A DNA stretch of 26,991 nucleotides from Chthoniobacteraceae bacterium (GCA_947478975.1 CANJYI010000005.1:1-26991); one strand, 5' to 3'. Numbered from the stretch's first letter, positions 7,808 to 15,840 are shown. The notes: generated by a model not told the origin, from the letters alone. A program made the numbers and translations.

Positions 7808-8059
7808 ATGCTCGAACTCTACGTCAAAACCTGGTGCCCTTGGTGCGTCGCAGCGATTGAAACGCTGGACTCCCTCGGCTGTACCTACAACGTCCACGAT
7901 GTTGAAAAGGACCCCAACGGCCCCGCCACCCTCAGGGCGCTTTCCGGACAGTCCCGGGTTCCCACCATGAGCGCGGACGATGCGGTTCTCGCGGACTTCG
8001 GCCCGGAAGAAGTTGAGCCGTTTCTCCGAAAACTGGGATTGCTGCCCGGCCGCCCCTGA
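7808..8059 (+). CDS. Glutaredoxin-like small thiol-disulfide protein
   Basis: An 83-residue protein of one glutaredoxin domain. The redox motif CPWC is at residues 10-13 right after the first beta strand (MLELYVKTWCPWC), followed by a helix, DVEKDP and the cis-proline segment RVPTM near residue 50. That is the glutaredoxin/GrxC fold in compact form. It would reduce disulfides or protein-glutathione adducts in the cytoplasm; no signal peptide is present. ATG at 7808 is chosen because it begins exactly at the first strand; the open frame extends far upstream antisense to the fusion gene and cannot be real there. It is followed after 47 nt by an unknown membrane-protein gene on the same strand. 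The C-terminus lacks the usual GG(x)(D/S)D glutathione-binding motif, having LADFGPEEVE instead, so the partner thiol is uncertain. Confidence 0.85.
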   Translation: MLELYVKTWCPWCVAAIETLDSLGCTYNVHDVEKDPNGPATLRALSGQSRVPTMSADDAVLADFGPEEVEPFLRKLGLLPGRP

Positions 8060-8106
8060 TGGATTTGCCCTGAGTGGGAAGCGGCCTGCCGCCCCCAGTT
8101 TACCCC

Positions 8107-8925
8107 ATGCTTTTTTACAGTCTCTTAATCGCCGGACTCGCCCTGCTGAGCATGGCGCTGCGCAGTTTCGACCACTGGCTTCCAGTGCGCCTTGGGAACC
8201 TGTGCATCCTGCTGACCTCCTACCTTTTGGGCTGGGTGCTGACCGGGAGTCATTTCGGCGGCGCGGGGTGCGTGGCCCTGTGGTTTGTGCTCCCCTGGAT
8301 TGACATCGTCACCCGCGTCCGTCGACTGGAGATGCCCGTCACCCACGCTATCGAGGCGCAGGCGCCCCCGGGCTCCACCCGCTTTCCAGCCCTCGAGGAA
8401 CTCACTGAAGAAATCGAACTCCAGGGCTTCCAAAAGGTCGAGGATGCCGGCTGGAACCACGAGGAGCAGACCCAGTTTGTGCGGGTTTTCTCCCATCCCA
8501 AAGAGCACGTCCGGGCGACGATCAGTCTGGTGGAGAATGAAGAGATCTCCTTCTTTTACGTGACCCTTTGCTCCCGGGGCGTCGACGGCCGGGTGTGGTT
8601 CACCTGGAACTACCCCTTCTCGACGACCCTCAAAACCCCGCGCAACTGGCACCTCCAGCGCCTGCAGGAGGTGGAAAGCTTTCTGGAGCTCATGGAAAGC
8701 CACCGCCGCTGGCTCGCGGAAAAGAAGGCAACCGACTCCATGCCCGTCTCCTCCGACGCCCTGACATTGACGGCCGAACTGGAGCAGGAGCTCCGTACCC
8801 AAGTCGACCACAACGAACAATGCGGCGTGCTGCTCAAAATCGACGCCGACCTGGTGCGCTACACCTGGAAGGGCTGCTTTTTCCTGTGGTTCCAGTACCT
8901 GCGGGAAGTTCTGCGCCTCAGGTAG
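8107..8925 (+). CDS. Unknown membrane protein with cytoplasmic domain
   Basis: A 272-residue protein I do not recognise. The first 70 residues are hydrophobic, with probable helices at about 1-19, 28-48 and 52-68. The rest is a soluble alpha/beta domain rich in charged residues (LEELTEEIELQGFQKVEDAG ... FVRVFSHPKEHVRATISLVE), a segment with FTWNYPFSTTLKTPRNWHLQ, and an amphipathic C-terminal helix with WFQYLREVLRLR. No catalytic motif is evident. ATG at 8107 starts directly at the first membrane helix; an in-frame ATG at 8074 would add 11 residues. The 3' end overlaps the convergent rsmE gene by 8 nt. It shares strand and spacing with the glutaredoxin-like gene, but nothing shows a joint function. 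Confidence 0.75.
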   Translation: MLFYSLLIAGLALLSMALRSFDHWLPVRLGNLCILLTSYLLGWVLTGSHFGGAGCVALWFVLPWIDIVTRVRRLEMPVTHAIEAQAPPGSTRFPALEELTEEIELQGFQKVEDAGWNHEEQTQFVRVFSHPKEHVRATISLVENEEISFFYVTLCSRGVDGRVWFTWNYPFSTTLKTPRNWHLQRLQEVESFLELMESHRRWLAEKKATDSMPVSSDALTLTAELEQELRTQVDHNEQCGVLLKIDADLVRYTWKGCFFLWFQYLREVLRLR

Positions 8926-9673
8926 AAGGCGCAGCCTCCGGCCCCGCGGCGCTTCGAGCCGTGTGGCTGAGCACACTGAGCCCGTACATGGCGGCGGTCT
9001 CCACCCGCAGGACGATCTCTCCGAGGTCCACCGGTTGCGCGCCCCACGCGCAGAAGCGCTCCATTTCGTCCGGGGTAAAGTCACCCTCCGGCCCGACCAG
9101 AAACGACACCGCCTTGGGAAGCCCCCCGCGGAGCGCCTCGCCAAAGGGAACGGCTCCGGGATGGAGCGAGCCGACAAAGGCCCGGCAGAGCGGCTCCTTT
9201 TGCAGGAATTGAGCGGTTGTCAGGGGCGCTTCCACCCGGGGAAGCCAGTTCTGGCCGCATTGTTTGCAGGCCTCCACGACCACCCGCTCCCACTTCTCGC
9301 GCTTGCGTTCCCCCTCCTCGCCGTCGAGTTGCACGATGGTGCGGTCGCTCAGAAGGGGCACGATGCGGGTGACCCCCAGCTCGGTGGCCTTCTCTAAAAT
9401 CCACTCGAAGAGTTTGCCCTTGGGCACCGCCTGCACCAGCGTCAGCCCAAAATTGGGTCTGGGCACCAGCCGCTCCTGCACGATTTCCCCTTCCACGCGG
9501 CGCTTGCCCACGCTCAGGAAACGGAGTTCGCCCACGCGCCCCGCCCCGTCAAAAACGGTAACGGTGTCGCCGACCCGCAGACGCAACACCTCCGCGGCAT
9601 GCCGCCCCTCCGCCTCGTCGAGAACGACGCGTCCCCAGGCCCACTGACTGGGCGGTGCAAAAAAACGGTGCAT
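8918..9673 (-). CDS. rsmE: 16S rRNA (uridine1498-N3)-methyltransferase RsmE
   Basis: A 251-residue SPOUT methyltransferase. The N-terminal PUA-like part (MHRFFAPPSQ ... HAAEVLRLRVGDTVTVFDG) binds rRNA. The catalytic domain shows KGKLFEWILEKATELGVTRI at about 85-104, the KWERVVVEACKQCGQNWLPR helix, and the knotted SAM site LVGPEGDFTPDE at about 192-203 followed by LGEIVLRVETA. It methylates N3 of U1498 in helix 44 of 16S rRNA, in the 30S subunit. Length is normal for the family. It is the last gene of the hslO-to-rsmE run, 18 nt after dnaJ; dnaJ followed by rsmE is an arrangement seen in many bacteria. Its end overlaps an unrelated convergent gene by 8 nt. Confidence 0.96.
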   Translation of the reverse strand: MHRFFAPPSQWAWGRVVLDEAEGRHAAEVLRLRVGDTVTVFDGAGRVGELRFLSVGKRRVEGEIVQERLVPRPNFGLTLVQAVPKGKLFEWILEKATELGVTRIVPLLSDRTIVQLDGEEGERKREKWERVVVEACKQCGQNWLPRVEAPLTTAQFLQKEPLCRAFVGSLHPGAVPFGEALRGGLPKAVSFLVGPEGDFTPDEMERFCAWGAQPVDLGEIVLRVETAAMYGLSVLSHTARSAAGPEAAPST

Positions 9674-9691
9674 GGAAAAAGGGTGTTCGAC

Positions 9692-10849
9692 TCAGCTAAA
9701 CCATTCCCGGGCCCTGTCGAGGAAGCCCTTGTGGATCGGGGTATTTTCCTCGCCCATGGACGCGGCAAACTCCTCGAGCTTCTTGCGTTGATCCCCGTCC
9801 AGACGCGTTGGGACTTCCACCACCACGCGGACCAGCAAATCCCCCAGGGCGCCGCCGCTGAGTTCGGGCAGGCCCTTGCCTCGCATTTTGAAGACCGTTC
9901 CACTCTGGGTGCCCGCCGCAACCTTGAGGATCGCCCGGCCCTCGAGGGTCGGAACGTTGACCTCCCCGCCCAGTGCGGCCGTGGTGAAGGAAATCGGCAC
10001 TTCGCAGTGCAGGTCGCTGCCGTCGCGGTCGAAGAGCTCGTGCTCCTTGACGTGGAGGATCACATACAAATCCCCCGCACTTCCCCCGCGCAGCCCCGCC
10101 TCCCCCTGGCCGGGAGAACGCAGCCGGTTACCGTCCTCCACCCCCGCCGGAATCTTGAGCTTGATGCGCGTCGGCGACGCAGTGCGCCCCTCGCCCCCAC
10201 ACTTTTTGCACGGTTTGTCCACCAACTGACCCGCCCCGCGACAGCGCGGACAGGTTTGCGCCACGGAAAAGAAACCGCGCGCCGCGAGCACCTGCCCCCG
10301 GCCACCGCAATCGCGGCAGGAAACGGCCTTCGCGCCGGCCTCCCCCCCCGATCCGTTACACTGGTTGCAGCGCTCGGGCTTGTGGAGTTCGATCTCCTTT
10401 TCGCACCCGCGCGCCACGTCTTCCAAGGTCAGTTGCAGGTCGTAGCGCAGGTCGCTGCCCCGGTTGCGATCCTCGGCCCGCCCCTTGGCTGCGCCACCAC
10501 CGAAAAACTGTTCAAAAATCCCGCCGCCCGAGGCCCCTCCGAACGCTTCACGGAAGACGTCGAAAGGATCGTGGAACCCGCCGCCTGCGCCGCCTCCCCC
10601 CCCGTTGCCAGCACCACCCTGCGTGAAGGCCGCGTGCCCGTACCGGTCGTAGGCGGCGCGTTTCTGATCGTCGAAGAGGACGTCGTATGCCTCGCCCAGT
10701 TCCTTGAATTTATCCTCCGCACCGGCGTCGCCCGGGTTTTTGTCGGGATGATGTTGGACGGCAAGTTTGCGATAGGCGCGCTTCACATCCTCGGCGGAAG
10801 CGGTGCGCTCAACGCCTAGGACCTCGTAGTAGTCGCGTTTGGAAGCCAT
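9692..10849 (-). CDS. dnaJ: Chaperone protein DnaJ (class A)
   Basis: A 385-residue class A J-protein. The J domain (about 3-70) has the HPD motif at 34-36 that stimulates DnaK ATPase. A Gly/Phe-rich linker follows (about 78-120). Four zinc-binding CxxCxGxG repeats start at about 161, 178, 200 and 214, and two substrate-binding beta domains fill the rest (RIKLKIPAGVEDGNRLRSPG ... VPTLEGRAILKVAAGTQSGT). It delivers unfolded proteins to DnaK in the cytoplasm. All expected residues are present, so it should be functional. It lies 98 nt after grpE, with a strong hairpin in the gap that may alter grpE/dnaJ stoichiometry. dnaK is not in the window. Confidence 0.98.
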   Translation of the reverse strand: MASKRDYYEVLGVERTASAEDVKRAYRKLAVQHHPDKNPGDAGAEDKFKELGEAYDVLFDDQKRAAYDRYGHAAFTQGGAGNGGGGGAGGGFHDPFDVFREAFGGASGGGIFEQFFGGGAAKGRAEDRNRGSDLRYDLQLTLEDVARGCEKEIELHKPERCNQCNGSGGEAGAKAVSCRDCGGRGQVLAARGFFSVAQTCPRCRGAGQLVDKPCKKCGGEGRTASPTRIKLKIPAGVEDGNRLRSPGQGEAGLRGGSAGDLYVILHVKEHELFDRDGSDLHCEVPISFTTAALGGEVNVPTLEGRAILKVAAGTQSGTVFKMRGKGLPELSGGALGDLLVRVVVEVPTRLDGDQRKKLEEFAASMGEENTPIHKGFLDRAREWFS

Positions 10850-10888
10850 GAAAGGGGTGGGTAAAAAGAGAATTTAAAGCGCAAGAAG

Positions 10889-10912
10889 GCGCCGAAGCGA
10901 AGGCTCCGGCGC
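10889..10912 (-). promoter_or_regulatory. Strong hairpin between grpE and dnaJ
   Basis: On the minus-strand RNA the arms GCGCCGGAGC and GCUUCGGCGC can form ten base pairs, including one G-U, around a CUUC loop. No long U-tract follows directly, although pyrimidine-rich sequence does (CTTCTTGCGCTTT). It could be an attenuator, an mRNA processing or stability element, or a weak terminator. The structure is visible; the role is inference. Confidence 0.5.
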
Positions 10913-10947
10913 GGCTCTTCCGCTGGAGGAAGTCTGGGGCCGCGGGT

Positions 10948-11544
10948 TTAGTGCGCCGGTCCGCCGGAAACCACCACCAAAGCGGCGCGCACCAACCGGT
11001 CCCTGAGCCGGTAGCCCTTGCGCAACTGCCGCACGACGCTACCTTCCGGCACCTCCGCGCTTGGCTCCTGCGCCACGGCTTCGTGCAAGTTCGGATCAAA
11101 CGGATGCCCGGTGGCGTCCATGCCTTCGACTCCGAACTGATGCAGCACGTCTTCCAACTGGCGGCGCACCATTTCCATGCCCGAAACAATCGGAGCGGCA
11201 GCTTCGTTGGACTTAGCCGCCAGCAATCCCAGTTCAAAGCTGTCCAGAACGGGAACCAGTTTTTCGACCAACGAAAAGTTGGAGTACTTCACGGCGTCCT
11301 CGCGCTCACGGATGGAACGCTTCCGGTAGTTTTCAAAATCCGCCTGCGAGCGCAGGGCGAGGTCGCGGAACCGTTCCAAATCAGCCTGCAACAGGTCAAG
11401 GGTGCCAACGGTGGCGGCGACTTCCGCCTCGGCGTGCGCGTGGTCCGAATGGGCGGCGTGCGCCGAATCAACCCCGTGGATGGCCTCGTTTGAAGCGGCG
11501 GCGTGGGCGTGGGCTGCTGCGGATGGATGGGTCTCAGTACTCAT
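10948..11544 (-). CDS. grpE: Nucleotide exchange factor GrpE with His/Ala-rich N-terminus
   Basis: A 198-residue GrpE. The conserved part begins with the long coiled-coil helix (LLQADLERFRDLALRSQADF, then ENYRKRSIRERED) and continues with LVPVLDSFELGLLAA and the C-terminal beta domain containing PFDPNLHEAV and VVRQLRKGYRLRDRLVRAALV. It releases ADP from DnaK in the cytoplasm. The first 37 residues are unusual: eight histidines in an alanine-rich tract (HAH, HAAH, HSDHAH), where other GrpEs usually carry an acidic tail. The start ATG overlaps the stop of the phosphatase gene by 4 nt, implying coupled translation. dnaJ follows after 98 nt. Confidence 0.96.
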   Translation of the reverse strand: MSTETHPSAAAHAHAAASNEAIHGVDSAHAAHSDHAHAEAEVAATVGTLDLLQADLERFRDLALRSQADFENYRKRSIREREDAVKYSNFSLVEKLVPVLDSFELGLLAAKSNEAAAPIVSGMEMVRRQLEDVLHQFGVEGMDATGHPFDPNLHEAVAQEPSAEVPEGSVVRQLRKGYRLRDRLVRAALVVVSGGPAH

Positions 11545-12968
11545 TTTTTGCGTATCACTATCAGGGTAATGTCATCGTGCTGGGGGGCCGTTCCAACAAA
11601 ACTCTTCAACTCGCTTGTGATCCGATCCAACAGACTGCCGGCACACAAGTGAGCATTGTCCAATAATACCTGAGTCACCCGCGGAACTCCAAACTCTTCT
11701 CCCTCCAGATCCAAAGCCTCCGTCACTCCGTCGGTATAGAGCACCACGAAGTCGCCCGACTCCATCTCAAAGGAAAAATCGCGGCTGACCCTGTTGAAAG
11801 CCCCCCCGCTGTCGATTCCCACCGCCATTCCGGGCGGATTGATCCGGGTCACCGTCCGGTCCGAGGCCCGGTACAAAAAAGGCGCATCGTGACCGGCACG
11901 GCAAAGGGTGACCTTGCCTTTGCTCTTCTCGAGAATCAGGTAGGCCATCGAGATGAACATATCCTCCTTAATGTCAGGGAACATCCGGTGGTTCACCCGC
12001 CGCAACAACTCCGCCGCCGACAGTTCCCCCTCCGCCTCGCCGCGGAGCACCCCCCGACAGGTCGCCATGATCAAGGAAGCAGGCACGCCCTTGCCCGAGA
12101 CGTCCGCAATGACCACCCCGCAGTGGTCTTCGTCCACACTGAGAAAATCGTAGTAATCCCCGCTCACGTGCCGGGCAGGCAGGTTGAGCCCGCTGATTTC
12201 AAACCCCTCAAACTCCGGCGCCTTGGAAGGGAGCAGAATCCGCTGAATCTCGTGGGCCACCTCCAAGTCGGTGTCGAGACGCCGCTTCTCCGCGGCATCG
12301 GAGAACACCTCGGCCGTACGCAGCGTGAAGGCTGACTGCTCCGCAAGGGTCAGGAAAACCTGCATGTCCCCGTTGGAAAAGGGCTCCTCCTCGGCCGGGC
12401 GCGCCAACATGAGCACCCCGAAAGTCCGTCCCGAATAGCACAGGGGCATCACCGCCACATGCCCGCAAACGGCCCCCACCCGCCTCGCCTCTTCCAACCG
12501 AGGATCCCCCGGAGCAAGCACCTGCGGGGACTGCGCCTCCCACACCTCCGCCAAGACCCCCTCGCCCCGTTTGACGTGGCGGATCCGCAGTTGCCGGGTC
12601 ATCGCCTTCTCATCCGCTGGAGCTTCCGCCCCGATCTGGGTGGACAAGTCGACCAGCGCAGGACACCCAGGATGAATAAAGGCCGGCTGCATTTCAGAGC
12701 CGCATTCGTCGGCCAGATACATCGCCCCCGACTTGCTCCGCAGAATCCGCAGCATGCCCTCCACAATCAGGGTGTGCAGATCCGAGGACTTGGCAGTCCC
12801 CGAAAGCGCCGCGCCCAGGCCGTGCAAAAAGTCGAACACCCGCGCCTCCTCTGTCGCCACCCGCTCCCGTGCCTTCTTCAAGGCACGAATGTACGAACGC
12901 TGCCAGGCCACCACTCCGAAAAGAATGGTGATCATGACTCCGCCCAAAAGGAGGAGAGGGGTGTACAT
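11541..12968 (-). CDS. Membrane-anchored GAF + SpoIIE/PP2C phosphatase (RsbU-like)
   Basis: A 475-residue signalling protein. One N-terminal transmembrane helix (about 5-22) is followed by a short basic/coiled stretch, a GAF domain (about 45-220, with HVAVMPLCYSGRTFGVLMLA) and the RsbU-type linker EVAHEIQRILLP (about 240). A PP2C-type SpoIIE phosphatase domain completes it. Metal-site motifs are present: SGDYYDF, IADVSGKGVPAS, YTDGVTEA and HDDITLIVI. The enzyme should dephosphorylate a serine/threonine phosphoprotein, in related systems an anti-anti-sigma factor, in response to a ligand or redox cue sensed by the GAF domain. No anti-anti-sigma partner is encoded nearby. It overlaps grpE by 4 nt and lies 40 nt after the TPR lipoprotein gene, tying it to the chaperone operon. 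Confidence 0.93.
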   Translation of the reverse strand: MYTPLLLLGGVMITILFGVVAWQRSYIRALKKARERVATEEARVFDFLHGLGAALSGTAKSSDLHTLIVEGMLRILRSKSGAMYLADECGSEMQPAFIHPGCPALVDLSTQIGAEAPADEKAMTRQLRIRHVKRGEGVLAEVWEAQSPQVLAPGDPRLEEARRVGAVCGHVAVMPLCYSGRTFGVLMLARPAEEEPFSNGDMQVFLTLAEQSAFTLRTAEVFSDAAEKRRLDTDLEVAHEIQRILLPSKAPEFEGFEISGLNLPARHVSGDYYDFLSVDEDHCGVVIADVSGKGVPASLIMATCRGVLRGEAEGELSAAELLRRVNHRMFPDIKEDMFISMAYLILEKSKGKVTLCRAGHDAPFLYRASDRTVTRINPPGMAVGIDSGGAFNRVSRDFSFEMESGDFVVLYTDGVTEALDLEGEEFGVPRVTQVLLDNAHLCAGSLLDRITSELKSFVGTAPQHDDITLIVIRKK

Positions 12969-13008
12969 ACGCTCTATATCTTCTCCAACTCGGCCGCCGC
13001 GCCAACCA

Positions 13009-14172
13009 TCATTTCTGGAGCCGCGCGCCCTCAGGTTGCGAGGGAACCGCCGGAGGCGGCTGGGGCAAGGCCGGCGGACGCACCTTCAGCTCCACCCGGC
13101 CCCGGGCGCTGCGTGCAAAATCCAACTGGTCGGGGGGCAGATCCGGGTCGGCCAGCGCGGCGTCCAGTTCCGCCAGCGCCTCCTCCCCCGCCCCCCGCAT
13201 CGCCAAAGCCTGCCCCAGATAGACCCGGTAGGACGAAGTGGAACGCTTTTCCCGCTCGGCAAACCCAATCAGCTTCCGCAACACCTCGATCTCCTCCTGC
13301 AAGGAGCGCACTTCATGTGCTATCTTCGCATGAACAAAAAGCATCACCGGATCCTCCGGCGAGCCCTCCAGCAAGGTCCGCGACAGAACGTACGCCTCCT
13401 CGTACCGCCTCGAAAAATAGAGCCCCTGCGCCTTCACCGCCTGCGCCGCCGCATAACGCTTCTCCAAGGCCAGCGCTTTGTCGGCGGCGGCCACCGCCTG
13501 CGCCCATTCCCCGCGCGCCAACCGGTAGGAGCCCTCCGCTGTCCAAACGGCTGGTTCCCCCGCATCCGCCCCCTTGGCCAGCCCGATCAATTCGAGCGCC
13601 TCTTCAAACCGCCGCGCCCCGACCAGGCGCTCCGCCATGGCCGCGAACGATTGCGCCCGCAGGCCCCCTTTCTGCTGCGCAAACCGCCCCGCCATCCCGC
13701 GGGTCGTTTCCAGCGTCAAGTCCTCCGCCTTACCCCGCCGGTACAGAAGGCACCAGGGATCCACCCATTCCAAAGTCCAGTCGCGCGTCCGCAACAAATG
13801 CTCCTGCAAAGGGCGGTACCGGACGGGGTCCCCAGCCAAAAGCAGCACTTCAAAGCGTTCCTGCCGGTCCAGTTGCCTAAACAACTTGGGATCCAACGCC
13901 GCCTGCGCCATCGAGCGCACCCGGGGCGATGCAAAATTCCGGTCCTCCACAGCCAGCCAACCGGGCGGCTTTGCCACCAAGCCGGCAAAGGCGCCACCTG
14001 TAAAATACACCGCCTTGATTCCCGTCGCCTCCAGACGCTCCAACGCCAGCGCGGGGGAATGTTCCTGCACCGTTCGCGCCCGGGAACAGCCCGCCGCCGC
14101 TAGCCCAAACACAAGCAACGCCGCGCAAAAAAGCGTCCGCGCCCGCGCCGCCCTCTTCGCCGGGCCCTTCAC
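13009..14172 (-). CDS. TPR-repeat lipoprotein
   Basis: A 387-residue protein starting at GTG 14172, whose codon overlaps the tcdA stop (GTGA). A GGAGG lies upstream at suitable spacing. The N-terminus is a lipoprotein signal (basic residues, hydrophobic 13-27, lipobox AAAGC with Cys29), so the mature protein is probably membrane-attached and outside the cytoplasm. About residues 60-150 form an alpha/beta stretch of unknown type (GIKAVYFTGGAFAGLVAKPP). About 165-330 contains tetratricopeptide-like helical repeats (RRFEEALELIGLAKGADAGE ... GEWAQAVAAADKALALEKRY). The C-terminus is proline-rich. A frame extension to 14283 would antisense-overlap tcdA coding and is rejected. Its job is unknown; TPR repeats suggest protein-protein contacts. 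It sits between tcdA and the phosphatase. Confidence 0.82.
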   Translation of the reverse strand: MKGPAKRAARARTLFCAALLVFGLAAAGCSRARTVQEHSPALALERLEATGIKAVYFTGGAFAGLVAKPPGWLAVEDRNFASPRVRSMAQAALDPKLFRQLDRQERFEVLLLAGDPVRYRPLQEHLLRTRDWTLEWVDPWCLLYRRGKAEDLTLETTRGMAGRFAQQKGGLRAQSFAAMAERLVGARRFEEALELIGLAKGADAGEPAVWTAEGSYRLARGEWAQAVAAADKALALEKRYAAAQAVKAQGLYFSRRYEEAYVLSRTLLEGSPEDPVMLFVHAKIAHEVRSLQEEIEVLRKLIGFAEREKRSTSSYRVYLGQALAMRGAGEEALAELDAALADPDLPPDQLDFARSARGRVELKVRPPALPQPPPAVPSQPEGARLQK

Positions 14173-14960
14173 CTCCGCCGCCCCTCCGGTTGTTCCACGG
14201 CAATCCGCCGCACCACCTCCCCCGCCGCGGCAAACCCAAAAACCCCCGTCACAAAAGTCGCCGCCCCAAACCCACTCGCACAATCTATCATCAGCGGAGA
14301 CCCCTCCTCCTTCCGATCACACACCGACCCGTCGGCCCACGGAAAAAAGGGCGCCTCCTGCGAATAAACACACGGCACGCCAAAGGCCGTCGCCTGCTCC
14401 TTGGGAAATCCATAGTCTTGCCGCAGCTCCCGCCGGACCACGCGCAACAAGGCGTCATGGCCGCTGTGGGCCAGATCCTCCACCCGCACCGCCGTCGCGT
14501 CCCGGCGCCCCCCGGCCCCGCCCACCGTCAAAACCGGCACCCCCCGCTCCCTGCAGGAGGCGATCAGAAGGCACTTGTTCTTGGGTACGTCAATCGCGTC
14601 GATCACCCAAGTGTACGGCTCCGCCAAAAACCGGGCCGCGGTGGCCTCGGTGAAAAACTCCTGCTCTGCCCGCACCAGACAGCCCGGATGAATCGCCGCG
14701 ATGCGTTCCGCCAGGACCTCCACCTTTGGCCTGCCCACCGTCCCCTCCAGGGCCGGCAGCTGCCGGTTGATGTTCGTGATGCAGACCTCGTCCAAATCAA
14801 TCATGGTGATCGAACCGACGCCCGAACGCGCCAGCGCTTCCACCGCCCAGGACCCCACCCCGCCCACTCCCACCACACAAACGTGGGCGCGCAGCAACCG
14901 CTCCAGACCCGTACGCCCGTACAGCCGCGCCATCCCTCCGAAGCGTTGCGCCACTTCCAT
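14169..14960 (-). CDS. tcdA: tRNA threonylcarbamoyladenosine dehydratase (TcdA/CsdL)
   Basis: A 263-residue E1-like ThiF/MoeB-fold protein. The ATP-binding loop VVGVGGVGSWAVEALARSGV covers about 29-48, followed by MIDLDEVCITNINRQLPAL (about 53-71) with the conserved arginine. Then come WVIDAIDVPKNKCLLIASCR and the family-typical GGAGGRRDATAVRVEDLAHS block (about 147-166). It converts t6A37 in tRNA to the cyclic form ct6A, using ATP. ATG at 14960 is chosen because the protein then begins at the family N-terminus (RFGGMARLYGRTGLERL); a longer frame to 15143 overlaps hslO. It lies 5 nt after hslO and overlaps the TPR lipoprotein start by 4 nt. Confidence 0.93.
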   Translation of the reverse strand: MEVAQRFGGMARLYGRTGLERLLRAHVCVVGVGGVGSWAVEALARSGVGSITMIDLDEVCITNINRQLPALEGTVGRPKVEVLAERIAAIHPGCLVRAEQEFFTEATAARFLAEPYTWVIDAIDVPKNKCLLIASCRERGVPVLTVGGAGGRRDATAVRVEDLAHSGHDALLRVVRRELRQDYGFPKEQATAFGVPCVYSQEAPFFPWADGSVCDRKEEGSPLMIDCASGFGAATFVTGVFGFAAAGEVVRRIAVEQPEGRRR

Positions 14961-14965
14961 ACAGG

Positions 14966-15757
14966 CTATCCTAGGCTGGCCGCGTACGCCTCCAAACTCT
15001 CCCGGGTCACTACATGCCGCGTCCCACACCGGGGACAACTCATCCGCAGCGAGGCATCCTCCCCGAAAAGCGCCTCCGGATCCCCCCTCATAGCAGACGC
15101 CAAAATCTGCAGCATCCGCTCCTGTGAACAGCCGCATTCCCACCGGTAAAGCCGCTTTTCGAGCAAACTGAGCGTCTCGGTGGAATCCAGCTGCCTCACC
15201 GCCTCCAGACTGAGCCCCTCAATCCAGCCTTCCTCACAGCCGGGCTGGGCGGAAACCATCACAAAATCCTCAGGCTCCACTTCGAAAAAGCGCGCAGGCC
15301 GCTGCTCGCTTTGGAGGTAAAACCACTCCGCCGCCTGCAGCACCGTATCCCCCTCAAACTCCACCACGCTCCGGCTCGGGGAGGAGCGGGCCCGGGCCAC
15401 ATCCGCGCAAAACATGTTCCGCCCCGTCTTTTTGACGGCCTCCGTGAACAACTGCCCGACGACCCGGCCGGTCGGGTTCTCGCAATTGACGAACAAATTC
15501 AGCTCCAAAGCCTCCCAGTGCAACGTCCAGGCGATAGACTCGTTCCACGGGCGCGAGGCACCGTGGAGGAGGCAAGCAGCCAGCGCCTCCTTGAGCATAC
15601 TGTCGTGCAAAATCGAGTGCTGCCTTCCCAGTTGCCCCTGGTGCAGATAGTAGTCGATGTACAAATCTCCCAAGGGCGCCCGCGTCACAAGCGCGTTGCG
15701 ACCGCGCACAAAATAGCTGCGCACCTCTAATCCTGTGGACTCGGCGGGTGGTTCCAT
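14966..15757 (-). CDS. hslO: Redox-regulated chaperone Hsp33
   Basis: A 263-residue Hsp33. The N-terminal domain is typical (SYFVRGRNALVTRAPLGDLY ... DSMLKEALAACLLHG). The C-terminal redox switch is intact: a CGC motif with cysteines at 208 and 210 and a CPRC motif with cysteines at 241 and 244, separated by 30 residues as usual. These bind zinc when reduced and form disulfides under oxidative stress, turning the protein into a holdase in the cytoplasm. AGGA about 8 nt before the ATG gives a good ribosome-binding site. It is the first gene of the seven-gene minus-strand run, and the 83-nt gap to the divergent ThuA gene should hold its promoter. Confidence 0.95.
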   Translation of the reverse strand: MEPPAESTGLEVRSYFVRGRNALVTRAPLGDLYIDYYLHQGQLGRQHSILHDSMLKEALAACLLHGASRPWNESIAWTLHWEALELNLFVNCENPTGRVVGQLFTEAVKKTGRNMFCADVARARSSPSRSVVEFEGDTVLQAAEWFYLQSEQRPARFFEVEPEDFVMVSAQPGCEEGWIEGLSLEAVRQLDSTETLSLLEKRLYRWECGCSQERMLQILASAMRGDPEALFGEDASLRMSCPRCGTRHVVTRESLEAYAASLG

Positions 15758-15840
15758 GGAGTCATCCTAACCCCTAAGTGGGCCGCTGAAAAAACTTTTG
15801 TCTACCAGACGCCCTCCTCCCCGGGTTTACCCTTAAGAAT
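15758..15840. promoter_or_regulatory. Short divergent promoter region between hslO and the ThuA operon
   Basis: These 83 nt separate two oppositely oriented operons, so promoters for both must lie here or just inside the genes. An A/T-rich core (GAAAAAACTTTTGTCT) is centred near 15793. I could not assign convincing -35/-10 boxes to either direction. Confidence 0.5.

Noticed and set aside
12733..14103. 456-codon and overlapping 473-codon open frames on the plus strand
   Set aside because: They lie antisense to the phosphatase and TPR lipoprotein genes and give low-complexity Arg/Pro-rich products.
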